64,000 bases of DNA, from assembly GCF_023638035.1 (NCBI RefSeq), contig NZ_JAKRVX010000007.1, forward strand, positions 62,001 to 126,000. The letters run 5' to 3'. The stretch comes from Natronocalculus amylovorans. Its GTDB lineage: Archaea; Halobacteriota; Halobacteria; Halobacteriales; Haloferacaceae. This document shows positions 36,411 to 45,347 of the stretch, in pieces. A model generated the notes under the pieces. That model did no database searches. It was given only the letters and a program-made list of their open reading frames with translations, and had not been told where the DNA came from. The stretch's first letter is position 1. Every line of letters begins with the position of its first letter. Made by a program: the position numbers and the translations under genes.

Positions 36411-36869
36411 TTATGTATCAGCGTCCAGATCGGGATGGGGCGTGCGGATAATATAGACATCATACATTGCGTGTGCTGCAAGCTTACTTCCAACGCTCAT
36501 CAAACTGCTGACGATATGACCAGCGTTGGTACTCCCGACGACAACAGCTCTCGCATCAAGCTGTTTGACAAACTTCCTGATAGTGGTCGCAATCGTTCCA
36601 GATTGGCTTCGTTCTCCACAAACCAGATAGTTGAACTCAATATTTGGGTCAATACGTTTGACGTGATTAGACAGCTGTTCGACGATTGCCTGTGGATGGA
36701 ATGATTCGTTCGCCGCAAGCCAGCCTCTACTCTGCGCGTACCGAATGTTATTGTTTGGGATGGCAGTTACTGCAACAATTGTTTCCCTCTCATCAGTTCG
36801 GATCTCAGTCGCCCGTAACAGTGCAGATTCGGAAAGTTTCGAGCCATCAAACGGGACTGCAATGACCAT
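36411..36869 (-). CDS. UspA-like stress protein (divergent)
   Basis: A 152-residue protein. The N terminus MVIAVPFDGSKLSESAL matches the first strand of UspA (family usual: VPxDGS), and VVVGSTNAGHIVSSLMSVGSK stands where the ATP-binding loop should be, but the glycine spacing departs from the G-x2-G-x9-G pattern, so nucleotide binding is doubtful. The start at 36869 is the first ATG; a TTG directly upstream is unlikely. It is divergent from the UspA gene at 36993, and the tnpB relic lies directly downstream. Confidence 0.85.
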   Translation of the reverse strand: MVIAVPFDGSKLSESALLRATEIRTDERETIVAVTAIPNNNIRYAQSRGWLAANESFHPQAIVEQLSNHVKRIDPNIEFNYLVCGERSQSGTIATTIRKFVKQLDARAVVVGSTNAGHIVSSLMSVGSKLAAHAMYDVYIIRTPHPDLDADT

Positions 36870-36992
36870 CAAATGAACGGTACATATTGGAAATAATAAA
36901 TGTATCCACCTAAAGTATGTGGAGTCTCGGTAGAAAAGTGCTATCCAGGCACTGCAATTTTTATCCGTCGTCAGCGAACCTACACGTATCGC

Positions 36993-37412
36993 ATGAGTGA
37001 AACAATACTCGTCCCGATCGATGGGTCAGAGCCGGCATGGGCGGCGTTCCAGTATGCTATTGAAACGCTTGATGTAGAGAGATTACACATATTGTACGTT
37101 GCATCTGGACCAACGAATCACCCGTACCATGGAGATGGTTCAATTATTAACGACGACATCTTTGATGAAGAGCGCGACTTTGCAGCGGCTCTCTTTGAAA
37201 AAGCATCGCAGCAGAGCGGAGCGGTGCCGATCGAAACAAAGATCCTCGTCGGAAGACCGGCGGAGAATATTGTCACGTATGCGAAGGAGGCAGACTGTGG
37301 CCATATTGTGATGGGGAGCACTGGTCGAGATGGAGCGAGGCGATTGTTGTTAGGAAGTGTGGCAGAGACCGTTGTTCGTCGAGCGCCAGTACCGGTCACG
37401 GTAATTCGTTGA
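36993..37412 (+). CDS. UspA-family universal stress protein
   Basis: A 139-residue UspA domain. It opens with ILVPIDGSEPAW and has the full ATP loop IVMGSTGRDGARRLLLGSVAETV followed by PVPVTVI. The start at 36993 places the first strand correctly; an upstream in-frame Met would add 31 residues of unlike character. It precedes the SLC13 transporter by 53 bases on the same strand, so the pair may be cotranscribed; UspA proteins often sit beside ion transporters in archaea. Confidence 0.92.
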   Translation: MSETILVPIDGSEPAWAAFQYAIETLDVERLHILYVASGPTNHPYHGDGSIINDDIFDEERDFAAALFEKASQQSGAVPIETKILVGRPAENIVTYAKEADCGHIVMGSTGRDGARRLLLGSVAETVVRRAPVPVTVIR

Positions 37413-37465
37413 GCGACGGACAGAAACGACTATTGTGTTTCTATTGAGAATACATACCACTAGGT

Positions 37466-39310
37466 ATGTCTTTATTTGGAATTCCTCTAGATGCGGCAGT
37501 TGTCTTTCTTCTGATTGCAGTCGTGCTGATACTGTTTATTTCTGAAGTATTTCCAAACGACGTGACCGCAATCGGACTGATTGTGGTATTGGCAGCACTC
37601 GGTCCATCGCTTGGAGTAACAACTGCTGATGCGTTGTCTGGCTTTTCGAATACAGCGACACTGACAATAGTGGCAATGTACATGTTGAGCGCAGGAATTC
37701 AACAGACAGGGATTGTCGACCGGCTGGGGCTGTATCTTGCCTCCATTGCAGATGGAGATGGAAAACGTGCACTCGTAGCGACGGTCTGTTCAGTTGGCCC
37801 AATTGCAGGGATAATCAACAACACACCCGTCGTGGCCGTCTATGTGCCGATGATTTCAGAGCTCGCCGATCGGGTGAATGTCTCTCCGTCAAAACTGCTG
37901 CTTCCGCTATCGTATGCGGCAATTCTCGGGGGGACACTGACGCTTGTGGGGACCTCAACAAACATTTTAGCGAGTGATCTTGCAGGCCAACTCATTGACG
38001 GCCGTGATGGAATCGGCGTTTTCGAATTTACAATCGTCGGCATTGTCATTCTGTTTGTTGGAATCAGCTACTTGCTCACGGTTGGGTGGAAGCTCACACC
38101 GCCACGAGTCCCTGCGGCATTTGACCTCATTGAGGAGTTCTCACTCCAAGATCACATTCAGTTGGTATATGTGCGCGAAGAGTCGCCAATTGTAGGTGCG
38201 ACGATCGACGAAATTGAGTCGTTGGCGGAGTGTAACGTCTCAATCCTACAGTTGCGTCAAGGTCAAGAGGTGTTTCCTGCCGCACAGACCGATCGGCCGA
38301 TCGAGGCTTCAAATCGACTTACTGTTCATGGGTCGCCAGCGGATGTTGCTGCATTTGTGTCGGCGTATATGCTCCGCGAGCTTGCACAGTCGACAGTGAC
38401 CGAAGAAACGTTCGAGACAGGTGATGAGAATATGCTGGTCAAAGGAGTTCTGCTGGAGAATTCACCGTACATCGGGATGAAAATCGCAGAGACACAACTA
38501 CAGGAGTTCTATACAACAACTGTCTTAGCGGTAAAGCGAGATGGCGTCTTATACAAAACAGATCTGGCAGAGGTCACACTCAAAGAGGGAGATCTACTGC
38601 TCTTACAGACGACAACAGAGGCGATTGATTATTTCCTTGAAAAGGCGACAATATTCTTAGTTGATGATTCAGCATACGATCGGTTCTTTGAGGAAGATCT
38701 CTCAGAGGTTATGCCGTTGTCGTCAAAAACCCCGCTTGCAGTTGGGATTTTACTCAGCGTTATTATTGTTGCTGCGGTTGGTCTGGTACCGATTGTTATC
38801 GCTGCACTTGGTGGCGTGTTTGCAATGTTGATAACCGGCTGTTTGTCACCAACTGATGCGTACGAGTCGGTGAGTTGGAACGTGATATTTTTACTTGCAG
38901 GGGTGATCCCGCTTGGGATTGCCATGGAGGAAACCGGCGGTGCAGCAGTACTTGCAACTGCAATTGTGACTGCAGAGGCAGTAGTACCGGTGGTACTGTT
39001 GCTTTTTGTATTTTATATTTTAACGGGGCTACTCGCAAATGTAATCACACCGGTTGCGACAGTTGTATTGATGATTCCAGTTGCGGTTGATGCGGCGGTT
39101 AGAATTGGGGTAAACGAATTTACAATGCTGCTTGTTGTGATGTTTGCGTCTGCAACCTCATTTATGACGCCCGTTGGATACCAAACAAATCTTATGGTGT
39201 ATGGCCCGGGAGGGTACCAGTTTTCGGATTTCATTCGTGTGGGTGCACCACTGCAGATTATTCTTGCAGTTGTCACAACAATCAGCATCATCTTATTGTG
39301 GGGGGTGTAG
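37466..39310 (+). CDS. SLC13/DASS-type permease with two TrkA-C (RCK_C) domains
   Basis: A 614-residue transporter with two sets of helices (about 5-205 and 425-614) separated by two RCK_C-type regulatory domains (about 215-310 and 325-400). Transport motifs are visible: INNTPVVAVYVP and VGTSTNI in the first half, and the corresponding FMTPVGYQTN region in the second. This layout is that of the YfbS/SLC13 group, symporters for sulfate or dicarboxylates; the substrate is not known. Cytoplasmic RCK_C domains probably bind a nucleotide or anion to gate transport. A sulfate-related job would suit the sulfur genes further upstream, but this is inference. Confidence 0.9.
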   Translation: MSLFGIPLDAAVVFLLIAVVLILFISEVFPNDVTAIGLIVVLAALGPSLGVTTADALSGFSNTATLTIVAMYMLSAGIQQTGIVDRLGLYLASIADGDGKRALVATVCSVGPIAGIINNTPVVAVYVPMISELADRVNVSPSKLLLPLSYAAILGGTLTLVGTSTNILASDLAGQLIDGRDGIGVFEFTIVGIVILFVGISYLLTVGWKLTPPRVPAAFDLIEEFSLQDHIQLVYVREESPIVGATIDEIESLAECNVSILQLRQGQEVFPAAQTDRPIEASNRLTVHGSPADVAAFVSAYMLRELAQSTVTEETFETGDENMLVKGVLLENSPYIGMKIAETQLQEFYTTTVLAVKRDGVLYKTDLAEVTLKEGDLLLLQTTTEAIDYFLEKATIFLVDDSAYDRFFEEDLSEVMPLSSKTPLAVGILLSVIIVAAVGLVPIVIAALGGVFAMLITGCLSPTDAYESVSWNVIFLLAGVIPLGIAMEETGGAAVLATAIVTAEAVVPVVLLLFVFYILTGLLANVITPVATVVLMIPVAVDAAVRIGVNEFTMLLVVMFASATSFMTPVGYQTNLMVYGPGGYQFSDFIRVGAPLQIILAVVTTISIILLWGV

Positions 39311-39355
39311 GGCGAAATTCACAATGCCCTTAACCGGCCGGCGTCTCACTCGGAT

Positions 39356-41488
39356 ATGAATTCGTTGGAGGATGTACCAGAGATGCTTGATTGTGAAGAC
39401 ATCCTCTCACAGACTTCTGCTGGGGTAGTGGTTATCGCATCACGGCGAGACGATGTGTTTGTTGATGCCACTGCAAAAGAGCTACTAAAATTGGAAGATG
39501 ATGTCACCCCAGTTGACTTTCCAGAACACTTCTCGAGAATAATAGGACTCGATGTTAGTGCCCACCTCGAAACAGTACCAATAAAATCGGTTCCAGAGAC
39601 CGGGTACGAGCTTCCTACTGCAATATGGGACAACTCAATTACAGCATATACCAATGGTAAGTGTTGGATATTGGATCTCAGCACAGATCAAAACGAAACT
39701 CAACAGCGCGAAGTGCTCTTGGAACGACAGCGTGATCTGCTTCGGCAGACAGAAAGAGTAGCGCAGACGGGTGGTTGGGAGATTGAAATTAAGTCGGGAG
39801 GTCTCTATTGGTCACACGGAACAAAACGGATACACGGCGTCGATCTGTCATATGAGCCAACACTTGAGGACGCAATTGGGTTCTATCTTCAGGATGATCG
39901 AGAGCGTATACGAGAGGTTGTGTCACAAGCAATCGAAGCCAAAGAGTCGTATGATGTGACACTGCGAATAGAAACTCCAGCAGGTGACACAAAATGGATA
40001 AAATCAACCGGTGAGCCAGTCATCAAAGATGGAGTCCTAACGCATCTTCGCGGTGCAGTCCAAGATATTACAGAACGTCAGAAAGCGGACGAACAGCGAA
40101 AAATGCTTGAGCGAGCGATTGATTCGGCCCCGATCGGGGTTACCATTGCAGACGCAAACAAAAATGACGAGCCGCTTGTGTATGTAAACGCTGGATTTAC
40201 GGAGCTGACAGGGTACGATACGGCAGCCGCAATTGGTGAAAACTGCCGGTTCTTGCAAGGAGAGAACACCGATGAAAGGCAGGTTAAACGGGTCCGTGAA
40301 GCGATCGAAAAAGAGTTTCCACGGACAGTAGAGCTACTCAATTATGACAAAAATGGTGACGAGTTCTGGAACCAGCTAACGGTTGCACCAATCAAAGATG
40401 AAACTGGAACGGCAACACATTTTGTAGGGATCCAGAACGACGTATCCACCCGACGGCGATTTGAGAGCGAACTAGCGAAGTTCCGTCAGGCAGTTGAATC
40501 TGCAGGGCATGCAATTTATATTACAGATCCGGATGGAACGATTACATACGTCAATTCAGCATTTGAAGAGACAACACAGTACAGTGAACACGAAGTGCTC
40601 GGGAAAACACCAAATATTCTAAACTCAGGTGAGATGCCTGAGGAGTATTTCAATCAGTTATGGAGCACAATCACCGCAGGGAATGTCCTTGAGGCAGATA
40701 TTATCGACCAACGAAAATCCGGACAGCGATATCATGCTCATCAAACAATCGCACCAATTATTGATGGAATGGATGATATTCAAGGATTTGTGGCAATACA
40801 GACAGATACTACCGATCAGATTGAACGTAAGCAGCGAATTACCGTTCTCGACCGCGTGCTCAGACATAATCTCCGAAATGATATGAACGTTATTCTCGGC
40901 CATGCGGAGATCATTGCGGCTGAAGAAACTGAAACAGAGGCACGGAGACAATCCGCCGAAAAGATACAATGTGTTGGAAACAATCTCTTGTCACTTGTAC
41001 AGAAGGAACGAAAAGTTGTTGAGTTGCTTTCAGCACCGATGCGAATTGAAGTATTATCTGTCTCAACAGTTCTTGAAGATGCAGTGACACGGATACGGCA
41101 GGAGTACCCAGAAGCGGAGATAGATATGATGTATGAGGGTACAGACACCGTTCGGGCCAGTCAGCAGCTCTCGGAAGCAGTGCGAGAGCTAATCGAAAAT
41201 GCAATCATACACAATGACCGTGAAGTACCACAAGTAGAGATTAGTGTGACCGAGGATACAGAGACACTCGCTATCCACGTCGCTGATAACAGCACTACAA
41301 TCCCTGAACAAGAGCGGGACATTGTCACTGGGGACAAGCATACATCACCATTATACCACGGGAGTGGTATGGGTCTCTGGCTCGTTAAATGGATTATTGA
41401 TCGGTCAGGAGGGAGACTAGAATTTGCGGAGAATGAGCCACGTGGGAATATTGTGCAAATTATAATTCAGCGGGTAATTACGGGATAG
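39356..41488 (+). CDS. LOV/PAS sensor histidine kinase
   Basis: A 710-residue soluble kinase. Order of domains: N-terminal PAS-like (about 15-100), PAS_3 (about 135-240), a LOV-type PAS (about 245-365), another PAS (about 375-490), the haloarchaeal phosphoacceptor box RVLRHNLRND with His504, and a HATPase domain (N box ELIENAIIHND, G box HGSGMGLWLVKWI). The LOV domain carries GENCRFLQG with Cys297 and the later FWNQLTVAPI and FVGIQND segments, matching flavin-binding blue-light sensors. So light or redox input is likely, with phosphotransfer to a receiver. The gene at 41683 encodes a lone receiver and may be its partner. No membrane helix is visible. Confidence 0.9.
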   Translation: MNSLEDVPEMLDCEDILSQTSAGVVVIASRRDDVFVDATAKELLKLEDDVTPVDFPEHFSRIIGLDVSAHLETVPIKSVPETGYELPTAIWDNSITAYTNGKCWILDLSTDQNETQQREVLLERQRDLLRQTERVAQTGGWEIEIKSGGLYWSHGTKRIHGVDLSYEPTLEDAIGFYLQDDRERIREVVSQAIEAKESYDVTLRIETPAGDTKWIKSTGEPVIKDGVLTHLRGAVQDITERQKADEQRKMLERAIDSAPIGVTIADANKNDEPLVYVNAGFTELTGYDTAAAIGENCRFLQGENTDERQVKRVREAIEKEFPRTVELLNYDKNGDEFWNQLTVAPIKDETGTATHFVGIQNDVSTRRRFESELAKFRQAVESAGHAIYITDPDGTITYVNSAFEETTQYSEHEVLGKTPNILNSGEMPEEYFNQLWSTITAGNVLEADIIDQRKSGQRYHAHQTIAPIIDGMDDIQGFVAIQTDTTDQIERKQRITVLDRVLRHNLRNDMNVILGHAEIIAAEETETEARRQSAEKIQCVGNNLLSLVQKERKVVELLSAPMRIEVLSVSTVLEDAVTRIRQEYPEAEIDMMYEGTDTVRASQQLSEAVRELIENAIIHNDREVPQVEISVTEDTETLAIHVADNSTTIPEQERDIVTGDKHTSPLYHGSGMGLWLVKWIIDRSGGRLEFAENEPRGNIVQIIIQRVITG

Positions 41489-41682
41489 ATGCAAGTTTTT
41501 AACTAGGTAGCAGCCGTACGGAATTGTATAGTATTCAGTGGGTTGAGCTATGTGGGAGATTGTGTGTGTTTTGAACAATGCACACTTGACCACATGGGAG
41601 CAAGGACACGAACGCAGCAGTGTTACTTGCATGGTGATACTGGATGCTGACTGGAGAGAGGCCAGTAACAAATGTTGGGAAT

Positions 41683-42069
41683 ATGAAAAGAGATATTACG
41701 ATTTTAATACTTGACGATGAGCCAGCGCTCGCAGAGATGTACGAAATCTGGCTGAGCGAACTGGGCGAGACACGAGTCGCGAATACAATTGATGAGGCGA
41801 AAAGAAAGATGGATGAATCTGTAGATTTGGTTTTTCTCGATCGCCGACTTCGGCACGCATCAGGAGAAGAGGTACTTCGATGGATGCGCGGGCAGGGATT
41901 CAACTGTAGCGTTGTGATGATTTCAGCTGTTGATGAGTCGGTAGAGATGGATATTGAGTATGATAAATATCTCACAAAGCCAGTGCTAAAAGACGAGATC
42001 ACGACGACAGCAAAACAATTTATCACAAAAGCACCACAGATTGGCGGACAACAAAAACGTCGTGTGTAG
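41683..42069 (+). CDS. Single-domain response regulator receiver
   Basis: A 128-residue CheY-like receiver. The acidic pair is in ILDDEPAL, the phosphorylation site is Asp53 (VFLDRRL) and the conserved Lys is K99 (YLTKP). The C-terminal HalX or DNA-binding domain usually attached in haloarchaea is missing, so it probably works by protein contacts. The start at 41683 is chosen since the receiver fold begins there; 41644 is an alternative in-frame ATG. It lies 194 bases downstream of the LOV kinase on the same strand, which suggests a two-component pair. Confidence 0.88.
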   Translation: MKRDITILILDDEPALAEMYEIWLSELGETRVANTIDEAKRKMDESVDLVFLDRRLRHASGEEVLRWMRGQGFNCSVVMISAVDESVEMDIEYDKYLTKPVLKDEITTTAKQFITKAPQIGGQQKRRV

Positions 42070-42095
42070 TGGCGCTAGCTGAGAACTAACACAGA

Positions 42096-42449
42096 TTACA
42101 CTGTGTCACGATCGGTGTACGTGTACCGGTCAGTGATCTGTTTCCCGTCAAAAACATGAAAGTCCGCAAATCCAAAAGAGACTTCTTTACCGTTTTGTCT
42201 CCCCGAAAAGTGCCCTTTGACTGCAGCGGTGTTTTCAGTTATCAAAATCTGATCAATTGAATGTGATCCATCGCTAAGTGGCCGCTCTTTTTCGTAAAAT
42301 CGGCGAAAGTCATCTTTTCCATAGATCGTTTCGGAGCCTGGTCGTTCGTATGTGATATCGTCACTAAAAAGTGTATACATTTTTTCATACTCGTTCGCAT
42401 CAACCAACGCGTAGTACTCCTCCAAGATAGATCGGAGCGGTGTGCTCAT
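42096..42449 (-). CDS. NTF2/SnoaL-like protein
   Basis: A 117-residue protein of the cone-shaped NTF2-like fold. It opens with an LEEYYALVDANEYEKMYTLFSDDITYERPG segment, typical of the SnoaL-like group, then GKDDFRRFYE and an FADFHVFDGKQITDRYTYTD C terminus. Such proteins are small binding or hydrolase/isomerase scaffolds; no active-site assignment can be made. The start at 42449 is preferred to a Met 21 codons further upstream. It is convergent with the receiver gene. Confidence 0.82.
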   Translation of the reverse strand: MSTPLRSILEEYYALVDANEYEKMYTLFSDDITYERPGSETIYGKDDFRRFYEKERPLSDGSHSIDQILITENTAAVKGHFSGRQNGKEVSFGFADFHVFDGKQITDRYTYTDRDTV

Positions 42450-42557
42450 ACACTGTATTGACAGTTCGTTAATATAAATTCCAGGACTCAGATTACAAAA
42501 ATCACACCACATTAAAGAACGTCAATCGATAAGGTGGTAAATATAAGGTGTACGTGT

Positions 42558-42890
42558 ATGGACGAAAATGAGACTGAAACACCCGAGATCCTCTCTTTGC
42601 TACCAGAATCACCAATTAGTGAATCTGAGCTTGAGGCGTTACAATCGGATGGTAAAATAGAGACCGCGGTACCAATGAAAATGTACAAACATCCAGACGA
42701 GTATGAGATTCATGATTTCGCTGCAGAGTGTGAATCAATGTCGTATGCGCTCCGGTATGACGATGGCGAATGGTTAGTCGTTGCATCAGACCCCGATCTG
42801 AAACAGGTAGCGTACGCACTGAGAGATTATCATGAGGAACACGAAGACGAACAACAACGCAACATCCAGGCAGAGGACCTTCGTAGATAG
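42558..42890 (+). CDS. Hypothetical acidic protein (110 aa)
   Basis: A 110-residue, strongly acidic soluble protein starting MDENETETPEIL. The middle reads SMSYALRYDDGEWLVVASDPDLKQ and the end is a charged helix (DYHEEHEDEQQRN). No characterised family was recognised, although the general make-up is common in haloarchaea. It is divergent from the NTF2-like gene; the shared 108-base spacer holds both promoters. Confidence 0.7.
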   Translation: MDENETETPEILSLLPESPISESELEALQSDGKIETAVPMKMYKHPDEYEIHDFAAECESMSYALRYDDGEWLVVASDPDLKQVAYALRDYHEEHEDEQQRNIQAEDLRR

Positions 42891-43058
42891 GTACGTTAGA
42901 ATAAAGCTATTTTAGCTATTTTGGCTATTTCAGGGTAGGCACAGATGCCATACAGAGTGTAATAGCTGTCAAGATAAAATATTCAAAAATTGCAGAAGTT
43001 ACACCTATTATAAACATTCTATACTCGCACAATGAGAGAACAAACACAAAAACAAAGG

Positions 43059-43463
43059 CTAGTTTGAGATCGATACCGAAGATGAATCAGAAAGATATGC
43101 AGTCAAATCTGTCGTCGTTATCATACCGATAACGCCCTCTTCATCATTGACAACGGGCATATGGTGGAAACCATGTTCTATCATCGAGTGAGCAACATCT
43201 TCGATTGAATCTTGCGCTGATGCAGTAATACAGTTTGTTGACATGTATTTTGAAACCGGCGTCTGATCCTTTGGTTTCTGTTCGGCAACGATCTTGACAA
43301 AGTCAGTCGTAGTTAAAATACCGACAAGTTGGTTTTCTTCGTCAACAACAACGACAGAGCCGATATCATGTTCTAACATGATCTGAGCTGCATTCTCGAC
43401 AAGCGTATCTGGTGAAACGGTGCGTACATCGCTGGACATGAGCCGTGCTACGAAGATATCCAT
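43059..43463 (-). CDS. Two-CBS-domain protein
   Basis: A 134-residue protein consisting of a pair of CBS domains (about 8-60 and 72-126). The first shows VSPDTLVENAAQIMLEHDIGSVVVVDE, and the second has SIEDVAHSMIEHGFHHMPVVNDE followed by GMITTTDL. CBS pairs bind adenosine nucleotides and regulate partners; no attached enzyme or DNA-binding domain is present. The start at 43463 is favoured. A perfect TGTGTGA-AA-TCACACA inverted repeat touches the start. Confidence 0.92.
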   Translation of the reverse strand: MDIFVARLMSSDVRTVSPDTLVENAAQIMLEHDIGSVVVVDEENQLVGILTTTDFVKIVAEQKPKDQTPVSKYMSTNCITASAQDSIEDVAHSMIEHGFHHMPVVNDEEGVIGMITTTDLTAYLSDSSSVSISN

Positions 43464-43465
43464 AA

Positions 43466-43481
43466 TGTGTGAAATCACACA
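43466..43481. promoter_or_regulatory. Inverted repeat TGTGTGA-AA-TCACACA at CBS gene
   Basis: Perfect 7-bp arms with two-base spacer, starting two bases upstream of the CBS gene ATG at 43463. It would cover the transcription start of a leaderless message. Candidate operator, unlike the ATTG-type repeats elsewhere. Confidence 0.5.
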
Positions 43482-43897
43482 ACACGTACAAAACAGTTAG
43501 CATCGAGGGAATAGGCGGCCATAATCGTAGAGAGAATGGCTAGGTGAGAATTTCATAATTTATTTAATAGGTAGAATAGGTATACGAGGTGAGGCCCACA
43601 TTGGAGAGACAAAATCAATGTGTCCCATATCAAATAAGAAACACACCCTACAATCGGTTATCGCTTCAAATATTCACAAATTATATAATAGGTGGAAATT
43701 TAGGAATAGTTGTACTATTTACGAGTTATATAGTAGCTAAGAATTACCCACATCTTTTTATTTATTGGATAGAGCTAATATAGTAGTAATATGAGACAGT
43801 TCAAAGTAGGTGCAATAGGTGGAAATTCTAAAATAGTACAAAAAGAAAAAATAGCGAAAAATGACACATATTATGAGACACCCTTCGGAGGTAGCTA
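43482..43897. other. AT-rich region with TAGGT repeats before parA
   Basis: About 416 bases with no convincing gene and markedly more A+T than the flanks. TAGGT occurs six times on the plus strand (43541, 43568, 43578, 43689, 43807, 43816), and a 13-base block ATAGGTGGAAATT is perfect at 43688-43700 and 43815-43827. A GGAGGT ribosome site (43887-43892) precedes parA. Iteron-like repeats next to parA are usual at partition sites or replication origins, so this may be the centromere; function is inferred. Confidence 0.5.
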
Positions 43898-44773
43898 ATG
43901 TCTGATATGGCAGATCCTCGGGCAGTCAGTGTCTCAGTACTGAAAGGGGGTGTGGGAAAATCCACGATCGCAATCAATCTTACACGTGAACTCGCAGAGC
44001 GAGGGCATGAAGCATTGCTTGTAGACTTAGATCCAAATGGCCATGCGACGATGGGGCTCGGATTAACAGAAGCATATAAGCGAGATGTACACCTTGGTAA
44101 TGTAGTCTTAGACGACAGAACAGCTACCCTAGAGGATGTTATCGTAGAGACCGAGTTTGGATTTGACGTGCTTCCATCTTCGGAGTCACTCGAACGCGTC
44201 GAGCGTGAACTGTCGAACGTGATGCGTGGCTCAAGCAGGGTTCGAAAATTTGTAATCGATCCACTGTTGGGCGAGCAATATGATTATATTGTGACTGATT
44301 CACCAGCGAACCGAGGCCGCCTCAGCGACAATGCGTTGGTCGGAACGCTCAATATGATTATCCCACTTATTCCAGGAAACGAATCACTCGGGGGATTACA
44401 GCGGACGATCGAACGACAGATCAAGCCACTCCGTGAGTACGAAGCGCTTGAAATATTGGCAATCGTCCCGAACATGTTGGAAGATAGGATCGATCAACAA
44501 ACAGGCGATCGCATACTTCTTGAGGAACTGAATGCAAGAGAAGGCCTCCAGCAGTATGTTCCAAACTTTGCGACATTCAGTACCGAAGAGTTTGAAGCGA
44601 TTGACGCCGGAGAGCTCAAACCGCTTCCAAAACCAGGGATCCGAGATCGAAAAGCGTTCACAAAAGGAATTGGTGAGAACAAGCCGTTGCGAGATTTCGA
44701 TCCAGAGAACGACCAACTGAAACACTTTGCTGAGCTTGCAAAGATCGTAGAACAAGGAGGGATCCACAGATGA
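43898..44773 (+). CDS. ParA/Soj-family partition ATPase
   Basis: A 291-residue Walker-type ATPase. The deviant Walker A KGGVGKST is at about residues 16-23, Walker A' is LVDLDPNGHAT, and Walker B is YIVTDSPANRG. ParA proteins bind DNA and ATP and drag plasmid or chromosome copies apart with the help of a ParB-like adaptor. The next gene overlaps by four bases and presumably supplies that partner. The AT-rich repeat region upstream is the natural candidate for the site. A plasmid-derived or integrated element origin is possible, but no replication gene is in view. Confidence 0.92.
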   Translation: MSDMADPRAVSVSVLKGGVGKSTIAINLTRELAERGHEALLVDLDPNGHATMGLGLTEAYKRDVHLGNVVLDDRTATLEDVIVETEFGFDVLPSSESLERVERELSNVMRGSSRVRKFVIDPLLGEQYDYIVTDSPANRGRLSDNALVGTLNMIIPLIPGNESLGGLQRTIERQIKPLREYEALEILAIVPNMLEDRIDQQTGDRILLEELNAREGLQQYVPNFATFSTEEFEAIDAGELKPLPKPGIRDRKAFTKGIGENKPLRDFDPENDQLKHFAELAKIVEQGGIHR

Positions 44774-45141
44774 GCAACCCATTTGATGATTTAGATAGCG
44801 CACTCGCAGAACCAACAGACGACGAGAATGAATCTGCAGTGGAGACTGAGTCAACGCAAGTAGCAGAAGAGATTGAATCTCCAGCAGAAGAAATAGACCC
44901 GATACTCGAACCAGCGTTCGGATTTGATGCAGTCAAGCAGAGTCCGATATATGCAAGAGAGTCGTCTTGGGATGCATTTGACGATGCGGTTGCAGAGCAA
45001 TCACTCCGAGCTCGGTTGGACCATGAAATTCGAAACAGCGAAAAACGTGAGTGGCATGACGCCGCCCTTCGCGTTGCAGCAGCAGAGCCCGAAAAGCTAC
45101 TTACAGCATTTCTCGAAGCTAGAGAAGAAACTGAGCAATAA
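44770..45141 (+). CDS. Acidic ParA-partner protein (123 aa)
   Basis: A 123-residue protein coupled to parA by an ATGA overlap. The N-terminal half is acidic and low-complexity (NPFDDLDSALAEPTDDENESA); the second half has a helical part with basic residues (LRARLDHEIRNSEKREWHDAALRVA). No ParB, ribbon-helix-helix or other adaptor family was recognised. The position argues for the adaptor role: ParA operons generally have such a second gene. It might bind the repeats upstream; this is inferred. Confidence 0.75.
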   Translation: MSNPFDDLDSALAEPTDDENESAVETESTQVAEEIESPAEEIDPILEPAFGFDAVKQSPIYARESSWDAFDDAVAEQSLRARLDHEIRNSEKREWHDAALRVAAAEPEKLLTAFLEAREETEQ

Positions 45142-45168
45142 GAAAGCATAACAGTCTGATGTCAGTGA

Positions 45169-45188
45169 CCCACGACTAAAGGCGTGGG
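45169..45188. mobile_element. Orphan IS605-type end hairpin
   Basis: Hairpin CCCACG-ACTAAAGG-CGTGGG followed by CTTTCGCC, the classic right-end/omega-RNA hairpin motif of IS200/IS605 and IS1341 elements. No tnpA or tnpB remains beside it, so it is a relic or a domesticated structure. It lies 28 bases after the ParA partner stop and might act as a terminator. Confidence 0.55.
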
Positions 45189-45347
45189 CTTTCGCCCTCA
45201 AAAATCAATGTGAGTATAGCCCTACGTTTGTATTCTCAGAAAAATTGAGCACAGTTCCAACACGAATACAGAATAATGCGATACTAACTGTAGTAACGAG
45301 ATGTTTTTACAGGTAAGTAGCTTCTACTTTGATACGAGGATCAAGCA

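Noticed and set aside
43589-43783. 64-codon frame in the AT-rich region before parA
   Set aside because: Basic, Ile/Tyr-rich product with a GTG start in repeat DNA; not like haloarchaeal genes.
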